Positions 58,232 to 64,000 of a stretch of DNA of 64,000 bases are shown piece after piece. A program made the translations under genes and the position numbers. The stretch's first letter is position 1. Each line of letters starts with the position of its first letter. The notes beneath the pieces were generated by a model, which was not told where the DNA came from, ran no database searches, and saw only the letters and a program-made list of their open reading frames with translations. Source of the stretch: Asticcacaulis taihuensis (lineage in GTDB: Bacteria; Pseudomonadota; Alphaproteobacteria; Caulobacterales; Caulobacteraceae); the NCBI RefSeq assembly GCF_900100255.1, contig NZ_FMTS01000004.1:62001-126000 (forward strand). Reading direction: 5' to 3'.

Positions 58232-59103
58232 AGATTGCCATCGCCATTGCTACTGCCGGCCGCGTGCAGGTTTTGTCCGAGGCCATAGCCTATATGCGCA
58301 AACAGACACGTAAACCCGATGGCTTATACATCTGCCCGGCAACCGACGCAGATCTCGATCCGGCCTGTCTTGAGGGCTTTCCGTGTCCAACCCGCGTCGT
58401 CAAGGGACCGCGCGGTTCGGCATCGCAGAGAAATGCCATTTTGAAACAGTTGAGCGACGAGGACATTGTTGTCTTCTTTGATGACGACTTCCTGCCCGAA
58501 CCCACCTTTCTGGCTGAACTCGAAGACCTCTATCTCCGTCACCCCGATGTCGTGGTTGCAACCGGTCACGTCGTTGCGGACGGCATAAAAAATGCCGGCA
58601 TCAGTTATGATGAAGCCATGCGCATTATCGATGCTTTGCCGGAATTACCTCCCGCAGTACTGACCGCTTCCTTTTCGGGTTACGGCTGCAATATGGCGGT
58701 GCGCCGGCAGGCTCTGGTTGAGACGGGCATCGAATTTGATGAAAAACTGCCGCTTTATGCCTGGTGGGAAGATGTGGATTTTTCCCGCCGGCTGGCGCCT
58801 TATGGCCGCATAGTCACCTATAACCGTATGAGAGGCGTCCACCAGGGCACGAAAAAAGGCCGCTCCCCTGGCAAGCGCCTCGGTTACAGCCAGGTCATCA
58901 ACCTGATTTACCTCAATCGGAAGGGCAGTATCGGGCCCGCCATGACATACAACCAGATATTAAAGAATATAGCGGCCAACCTGGCGGGGTCTTTCCGGCC
59001 CGAGCCTTGGGTTGACCGGCGTGGTCGCCTGACCGGCAACCTGATGGCCCTGGGTGACGCGATCAAGGGCAAGGTTGATCCCGAACGCATATTGGAAATG
59101 TAG
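58228..59103 (+). CDS. Glycosyltransferase family 2
   Basis: 291 residues. IAIAIATAGRVQVLSEAIAY is the nucleotide-sugar fold start. DEDIVVFFDDDFLPEPTF has the metal-binding DDD. GYGCNMAVRRQALVETG and PLYAWWEDVDFSRRLAPYG hold the catalytic ED pair. Cytoplasmic sugar transferase of the surface-glycan locus; the sugar is unknown. Confidence 0.92.
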   Translation: MKIAIAIATAGRVQVLSEAIAYMRKQTRKPDGLYICPATDADLDPACLEGFPCPTRVVKGPRGSASQRNAILKQLSDEDIVVFFDDDFLPEPTFLAELEDLYLRHPDVVVATGHVVADGIKNAGISYDEAMRIIDALPELPPAVLTASFSGYGCNMAVRRQALVETGIEFDEKLPLYAWWEDVDFSRRLAPYGRIVTYNRMRGVHQGTKKGRSPGKRLGYSQVINLIYLNRKGSIGPAMTYNQILKNIAANLAGSFRPEPWVDRRGRLTGNLMALGDAIKGKVDPERILEM

Positions 59104-59134
59104 TCTGCCAAACAGCCTCGGAAGGTCCGAAAAA

Positions 59135-60118
59135 TTGAAACTCAGCGTCATTATCGCCAATTATAATTACGAACGTTTCGTTGGCGAAGCGATCGACAGC
59201 GCCCTGGCCATCCGGGGCGCCGAGATCGAAGTTATTGTTGTCGATGACGGCTCAACGGATCAATCATGGCAGGTTATCACCTCCTACGGTGATCGTGTTA
59301 TCGCCATCCGTCAGGCAAATGCCGGACAACGCGTTGCCTCCAATGTCGGCTATGCGCGGGCGACTGGCGATTGGATCCTCTTCCTGGATGCCGACGACCT
59401 GGTCGATCCGTCGATCGCTGAAGAAGTCATGCGCGTTGCCACGCCCGATACCTGCAAGGTGCAGTTCCAAATGGAACGGGTCGGTGGCGAAGGACAACAG
59501 ACCGGATCACGCTTCCCCATTTACGATCCCCCGCCGACACCGGAAAAGATAAAGGTGTGGGCCATCCGTCTGAATGCATACCCGACACCGCCCGGCTCCG
59601 GCAACGTCTATGCCCGCGCCTATCTCGATGCGCTTTTTCCACTCGATAATAGCTGTGGGGAAACACCGGATTCCGCTCTGGTGACAGCCGCGCCCTTTTT
59701 CGGGGATGTCATCACTGTTGATAAACCGCTGGTGCATTACCGCGTCCACGGCGCCAATGACAGCAACCTGTTTGCCAGGGAAGGGCTATTCGCGCGGGAA
59801 GTCGCCCGCGGCCATGCCAAATTCCTCTTCGCGCAGCGTATCGCAAAGACGGTCGGCACCGAAATCCCGGATAGCAGCTTCCGCAAGAACCTTCATGTGC
59901 TTCAGCACCGCATCCCTTCCGTGACGCTGACGCCGGCGCTCCATCCCCTTCCCTGGGATAACAAGTATCAGCTTTTCAAAGACATTATCAGGTCGACACT
60001 GGTATTTGACGCCATGGCGGTAAAGCGCCGGATCATCTTGCTGGTCTGGGGCGTCCTGACACTCATCAGCCCCCGGCCCATTGCCGAAAAGCTGATACGG
60101 AAGCGGTTTCGCGCTTAG
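59135..60118 (+). CDS. Glycosyltransferase family 2, second copy
   Basis: 327 residues from TTG 59135 (GGAAGG upstream); a longer frame overlaps the previous gene. KLSVIIANYNYERFVGEAID, VIVVDDGSTDQSWQVI and GDWILFLDADDLVDPSIAEE are the GT-A landmarks. The C-terminus has one hydrophobic helix RIILLVWGVLTLISPRP, likely a membrane anchor. Ends just before a repeat. Confidence 0.9.
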   Translation: MKLSVIIANYNYERFVGEAIDSALAIRGAEIEVIVVDDGSTDQSWQVITSYGDRVIAIRQANAGQRVASNVGYARATGDWILFLDADDLVDPSIAEEVMRVATPDTCKVQFQMERVGGEGQQTGSRFPIYDPPPTPEKIKVWAIRLNAYPTPPGSGNVYARAYLDALFPLDNSCGETPDSALVTAAPFFGDVITVDKPLVHYRVHGANDSNLFAREGLFAREVARGHAKFLFAQRIAKTVGTEIPDSSFRKNLHVLQHRIPSVTLTPALHPLPWDNKYQLFKDIIRSTLVFDAMAVKRRIILLVWGVLTLISPRPIAEKLIRKRFRA

Positions 60119-60219
60119 GATGCATCCCAAAAAGTGTGATGCACTTTTTGGATTAAGATGCGCGTTAAAACAAAAGTTTAGAGCGCCGATCTGAAGCAAT
60201 CAGATCGGAATACGCTCTA
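60119..60219. repeat. Composite palindromic repeat with TAGAG end
   Basis: CCAAAAAGTG-TGATG-CACTTTTTGG hairpin (60127-60151), then TAGAGCG-CCGATCTGA-AGCAA-TCAGATCGG-AATA-CGCTCTA (60179-60219). The right edge supplies the putA stop codon TAG. Confidence 0.75.
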
Positions 60220-63200
60220 AATATCCGTCTCGGCCAGTGACAGTAGGGTCGCGTTGCCGCCGGCCGAAGTCGTATCCGTAGAGATCGTCCGCTCGCTGAC
60301 AAAGCGCATCAGGAAGTGCGGTCCGCCGGCCTTCGGGCCGGTGCCGGAAAGGCCCTCGCCGCCAAAGGGCTGCGAGCCGACGACCGCGCCGATCATCGAG
60401 CGATTGACATAGAGATTTCCGACCCGCGCCATATCGCTGACCGCATCGGCCGTGGCCTTGATGCGCGAGTGCAGGCCCATGGTCAGGCCATAGCCCTGGG
60501 CATTGATACGGGCGACGACATCTTCCAGTTCCCCGGCCTTCCAGGTGATGACATGCAGCACCGGGCCGAACCATTCGCTGGTCAGATCCTCGACTTTTTC
60601 CAGGCGGATCAGGGTCGGCGGCACAAAGGTGCCGGACAATGTGGGCTTTTCGAGCGCATGAACCCAGTTGGCTTTCATCGACTGGCGGTAGGCTTCCAGC
60701 TTGTCGCGGGCACCGGCGTCAATAACCGGGCCAACATCGGTGCGGATATCGGCCGGATCACCTAACACCAGCGTATCCATGGCGCCGGTCAGGAGACGGA
60801 TCAGGCCGTCGGCGATATCTTCCTGCACCACCAGCAGGCGCAGGGCCGAACAACGCTGGCCGGCGCTGCGGAAGGCCGAGGTGACCACATCTGCCACCAC
60901 CTGTTCCGGCAGGGCCGAGGAATCGACGATCATGGCGTTCAGGCCACCGGTTTCAGCAATCAGCGGCACGATCGGGCGGTTGTCGTCCTTCAGCAGGTTG
61001 CGGGCGATGGCGCGGGCGGTCGGCATGGAGCCGGTAAAGGCCACGCCATTGACGCCGGTGTGCGAAATAATGGCGTCACCGACCTCGACGCCGCCGGGCA
61101 GGAAGTGCAGTACGTCGGCGGGAATGCCGGCCTTGTGGGTCAGTTGGATGGCTAGGTGCGCGATCAGCGGGGTCTGCGGCGCCGGCTTGGCGACCACGGC
61201 ATTGCCGGTGACCAGGGCCGCGGTGATCTGCCCCAGGAAGATGGCCAGCGGGAAGTTCCATGGCGAGATACAGGCGAAGACGCCACGGCCGACCAGGCGC
61301 AGTTCATTGCACTCGCCGGTCGGTCCCGGCAGGATCTCCGGCGCCAGTGAGGTGCGGGCCTGATTGGCGTAGTAGCGACAGAAATCGACCGCTTCGCGCA
61401 CTTCGGCGACGGCATCACCCACCGTCTTGCCGGCTTCCTGCACCGCCAGGCGCAGCAGTTCGGGCCGGTTCTCTTCCAACAAGTCGGCCAGGCGCTCCAG
61501 GCAGGCGGCGCGGTCCTCGACCGGCCGCGCGTTCCAGGCAGGTGCTGCGGCCGTGGCGGCGGCGATGGCGCGACGCACATCATAGGCAACCGCCTCGATG
61601 ACACTGCCGACCTTCGCGCCAGTGGCCGGATTGACCACGGATTTTGGGTCACCGGTCACCGGCTGGCCCGAAACGAGCGCCGTGGCGGCAAACGACTCCG
61701 ACTTAGTCACCGCTTCCAGAACGGTCTTCAATGTCGCTTCATCGTTCAGATCGATGCCGGCGGAATTGACACGGCCGGGGAACAACTCGGCCGGCTTGCG
61801 GATGCCGGGATGCGGACGGCCTTCCACGGTGGCGATACGGGTTGCAGGGTCGGCCAAGAGCATGTCCTCGGTAATGGTCGCGTCGGCGAGTTGATGAACA
61901 AATGAGCTATTGGCGCCGTTTTCCAGCAGGCGGCGCACGAGATAGGCCAGCAGTTCGCGGTGGCCGCCGACCGGCGCGTAGGTGCGGCAGGCAAAGCCTT
62001 CCTCACGCACCAGGCGCTCATGCAGCCCCTCGCCCATGCCATGCAGGCGCTGGAACTCGAAATCGCGGCGTGGACCGGCCCAGTCTATCAGGGTGGCGAC
62101 GGTCAGGGCGTTATGGCCGGCGAAGGCCGGATATACGTGCCTGGCGTCCAGCATGTCGCGGGCACAGGCGAGATAGGAGACGTCGGTGGCCGCCTTGCGG
62201 GTAAAGAGCGGATAATCGCTCAAGCCATCGACCTGGGCCTTCTTGATCTCAGAGTCCCAGTAGGCGCCCTTGACCAGACGGACAAACAGCTTCCGGCCCG
62301 TAGCCGCACCCAGGGCCTCGGCCCAGCCGACCAGCGGGCGGCAGCGCTTGCCATAGGCCTGGATAGCCATGCCGAAACCGTCCCAGCCCGAAAGCTGCGG
62401 ATCGCGCGCCACACCCTCGATGATATCGAGAGACATCATCAGACGCTCGGTTTCCTCGGCATCAACCGTCAGGCCGATCCCCAGACTGGCGGCCTTGCGC
62501 GACAGGCTGATCATCATTTCGGTCAGTTCGGGAACGCAGGCTTTTGCATTGGCGACCTCATAGCGCGGATGCAGGGCCGACAGCTTGACCGAGATATTAT
62601 GCCCCAGAACCTTTTTCGAGGCGCCGACGGCGGCGATAGCGTTCTCGTAAGATGCGTAATAGGCGTGAGCGTCATCCCAGGTGCGGGCGGATTCGCCCAG
62701 CATGTCGAAACTGGCGGTAAAACCCTTGTTTTCCGGCTTGGCGGCGCGATCAAGCGCCTCTTCGATATCGCGCCCCATGACGAAGACCGAGCCCATCAGA
62801 CGCATGGCGGCGGCCACGCCGGCACGGATGAAGGGCTCGCCGGCCCGCGCCAGCAGGCCCTTCAGAATCCCGCCCTCATCGGCCACAAGGGCGCGGGTCA
62901 GGACCAGGCCGAAAGTCGCCGAATTGACCAGTTTTGAGCCGGACTGGCCGGAATGCGCCTTCCAGTCGGCATCGCCCAGCTTGTCCTTGATCAGCAGGTC
63001 GGCCGTCGTGGTATCGGGCACGCGCAGATAGGCTTCGGCCAGGGATAGCAGGGCCACGCCCTCCTGCGTGTTCAGGCGATATTCCTGCAGGAAGCGGTTG
63101 ATCCAGCCGGTCGATTGCGCGGCACGCAGGTCGTTCAGGATCAGGCGGGCATGGCCCTCGACGCGAGCGCGGGTGGCAGCATCGAGCGTGGCCGCTGGCA

Positions 63201-63282
63201 GCAGGCTCTTAAGCACATCGGGTTCCGGCGCCCGCAGGAGGGCGACCATTTGCGAACGGGTCAGGTCAAGCGCGTCTGGCAT
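60217..63282 (-). CDS. putA: Bifunctional proline dehydrogenase / L-glutamate gamma-semialdehyde dehydrogenase
   Basis: About 1021 residues from ATG 63282 (GTG 63294 is possible). Oxidises proline to glutamate through P5C. PRODH barrel: VKLSALHPRYEVANAKACVP, VDAEETERLMMSLDIIEG, GFGMAIQAYGKRCRPL, RLVKGAYWDSEIKKAQVDG. The aldehyde dehydrogenase half: ISPWNFPLAIFLGQITAALV, NAVVAKPAPQTPL, AETGGLNAMIVDSSALPEQV with catalytic region AGQRCSALRLL. No N-terminal ribbon-helix-helix domain, so regulation is by the divergent Lrp-type protein. Its stop codon is inside the repeat at 60219. Confidence 0.96.
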   Translation of the reverse strand: MPDALDLTRSQMVALLRAPEPDVLKSLLPAATLDAATRARVEGHARLILNDLRAAQSTGWINRFLQEYRLNTQEGVALLSLAEAYLRVPDTTTADLLIKDKLGDADWKAHSGQSGSKLVNSATFGLVLTRALVADEGGILKGLLARAGEPFIRAGVAAAMRLMGSVFVMGRDIEEALDRAAKPENKGFTASFDMLGESARTWDDAHAYYASYENAIAAVGASKKVLGHNISVKLSALHPRYEVANAKACVPELTEMMISLSRKAASLGIGLTVDAEETERLMMSLDIIEGVARDPQLSGWDGFGMAIQAYGKRCRPLVGWAEALGAATGRKLFVRLVKGAYWDSEIKKAQVDGLSDYPLFTRKAATDVSYLACARDMLDARHVYPAFAGHNALTVATLIDWAGPRRDFEFQRLHGMGEGLHERLVREEGFACRTYAPVGGHRELLAYLVRRLLENGANSSFVHQLADATITEDMLLADPATRIATVEGRPHPGIRKPAELFPGRVNSAGIDLNDEATLKTVLEAVTKSESFAATALVSGQPVTGDPKSVVNPATGAKVGSVIEAVAYDVRRAIAAATAAAPAWNARPVEDRAACLERLADLLEENRPELLRLAVQEAGKTVGDAVAEVREAVDFCRYYANQARTSLAPEILPGPTGECNELRLVGRGVFACISPWNFPLAIFLGQITAALVTGNAVVAKPAPQTPLIAHLAIQLTHKAGIPADVLHFLPGGVEVGDAIISHTGVNGVAFTGSMPTARAIARNLLKDDNRPIVPLIAETGGLNAMIVDSSALPEQVVADVVTSAFRSAGQRCSALRLLVVQEDIADGLIRLLTGAMDTLVLGDPADIRTDVGPVIDAGARDKLEAYRQSMKANWVHALEKPTLSGTFVPPTLIRLEKVEDLTSEWFGPVLHVITWKAGELEDVVARINAQGYGLTMGLHSRIKATADAVSDMARVGNLYVNRSMIGAVVGSQPFGGEGLSGTGPKAGGPHFLMRFVSERTISTDTTSAGGNATLLSLAETDI

Positions 63283-63412
63283 GTGGGGCGGCACCCTTTA
63301 TGGCTGATTATATCTATGGTATATGGCCAAATTTACCGAATGTGCTTGGTATTTTGAAAAGCATTTCCGAATATTATTTTACAAAAGCGGCATATATCCG
63401 AAGGAATTTATC

Positions 63413-63868
63413 ATGCTCGACGAAATGGACAGACGCATCCTGCGCGCCCTTCAAAACGATGGCCGCATTACCAACCAGGCCCTGGCCGACCTGTGCCACA
63501 TCTCCCCCGCTGCCTGTTTCGAGCGCGTCAAGCGTCTGCGCAAGGACGGCTATATTCTCAGCACCATGGCGGTGCTCGATCCGGAAAAGCTCGACTGCGC
63601 CCTGATGATCTTCGTCGAGATCCTGCTCGACCGCACCACCGGCGGCCTGTTCGAGGAATTTGCCCGCGCCGTGAAACGCCGGCCGGAAATCATGGAATGT
63701 CATATGGTCGGCGGCGGCTTCGACTACCTGATCAAGGTGCGGGTCAAGGATATGGCCGCCTACCGACATTTCCTCGGCACCACGCTGGTGGACATGCCGG
63801 GCGTGCGCGAAACCCGGACCTATGCCGTGCTGGAAGAGGTCAAGAATACCCAGACCCTGCCGGTATAA
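63413..63868 (+). CDS. Lrp/AsnC-family regulator, probable PutR
   Basis: 151 residues from ATG 63413 after AAGGAA. MLDEMDRRILRALQNDGRIT with NQALADLCHISPAACFERVK is the AsnC winged helix. The RAM effector domain contains PEIMECHMVGGGFDYLIKVR. Divergent from putA, as in other alphaproteobacteria where PutR activates putA with proline. The promoter between them is AT-rich. Confidence 0.92.
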   Translation: MLDEMDRRILRALQNDGRITNQALADLCHISPAACFERVKRLRKDGYILSTMAVLDPEKLDCALMIFVEILLDRTTGGLFEEFARAVKRRPEIMECHMVGGGFDYLIKVRVKDMAAYRHFLGTTLVDMPGVRETRTYAVLEEVKNTQTLPV

Positions 63869-63946
63869 GGACAGGCGGGACACGGATATGTCAGTTTGCG
63901 CATCCGGCGAGCCCCGTTATGAATTGATCATCGCAAAGGTCACATA

Positions 63947-64000
63947 ATGCCCAAAACGCCGTCCTCTTCATCAAATCCGGCCGCCCGGTCCTGGCATGGT
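63947..64000 (+). CDS. Start of an unidentified gene, cut by window end
   Basis: ATG with AAAGG 8 bases upstream, reading MPKTPSSSSNPAARSWHG to the edge. Too short to identify. Confidence 0.4.
   Translation, partial: MPKTPSSSSNPAARSWHG

Noticed and set aside
50762-60118. An exosortase (XrtA) locus
   Set aside because: Hydrolase and ligase types are similar, but no exosortase, PEP-CTERM protein or EpsH-like gene is seen.
61960-62937. 325-codon frame opposite putA
   Set aside because: Antisense shadow of the PRODH domain; no recognisable motif.

Overview
The window is moderately GC-rich, densely coded chromosomal DNA of an alphaproteobacterium. A TTAA-N7-TTAA CtrA-type box, a DUF3126 protein, an Lrp-type regulator beside a PutA that lacks its own DNA-binding domain, and numerous palindromic intergenic repeats all fit Caulobacterales. 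An Asticcacaulis-like relative is my best guess, but the genus is inference. I see no rRNA, tRNA, CRISPR array, transposase or phage genes.

Layout. 1-8 kb: housekeeping and amino-acid genes (omega-aminotransferase fragment, cysE, Nudix hydrolase, nitroreductase, queF, nitronate monooxygenase, cystathionine beta-lyase). 8-11.7 kb: a fadA-fadB beta-oxidation operon that shares an identical 16-bp upstream palindrome with the nitronate monooxygenase gene. 11.8-15.8 kb: galactonate catabolism (dgoD, lactonase, dgoK, dgoA). 15.9-20 kb: a TadG-like von Willebrand protein and a PQQ glucose dehydrogenase. 20-23.3 kb: a KaiC-like ATPase translationally coupled to a hybrid histidine kinase. 23.4-34.4 kb: assorted regulators, a YeiH-type transporter, S1/P1 nuclease, ferredoxin, an HPt protein, fructose-1,6-bisphosphatase and a GH127 arabinofuranosidase. 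34.6-37.6 kb: an IclR regulator facing malate synthase G, with matching candidate operators. 37.7-44.5 kb: a complete non-phosphorylative L-rhamnose pathway (dehydrogenase, lactonase, dehydratase, 4-dehydrogenase, diketo-hydrolase, RhaT) around its own IclR regulator. 44.6-50.4 kb: a Ser-linker lipoprotein esterase and an esterase-glpK-glpD operon with start/stop overlaps. 50.7-60.1 kb: a surface-glycan locus. 60.2-64 kb: putA with its Lrp-type regulator and the start of one more gene.

The most unusual part is 50.7-60.1 kb. A 937-residue protein fuses an adenylation domain, a carrier-protein domain and a membrane acyltransferase-3 domain. It sits beside a tandem alpha/beta-hydrolase whose usual nucleophile serines are replaced by Arg and Cys, a Wzx-like flippase, and GT25 and GT2 glycosyltransferases. 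I read this as a compact machine that activates an acid, carries it on a pantetheine arm and transfers it to a lipid-linked or surface glycan. It would be comparable in logic to Dlt D-alanylation, but in one chain.

The sugar genes (galactonate, L-rhamnose, L-arabinofuranose, esterases) together resemble what is needed to use rhamnogalacturonan or arabinogalactan side chains, suggesting a plant-polymer-degrading lifestyle. Several repeat elements end in TAGAG, and these ends serve as the stop codons of neighbouring genes.
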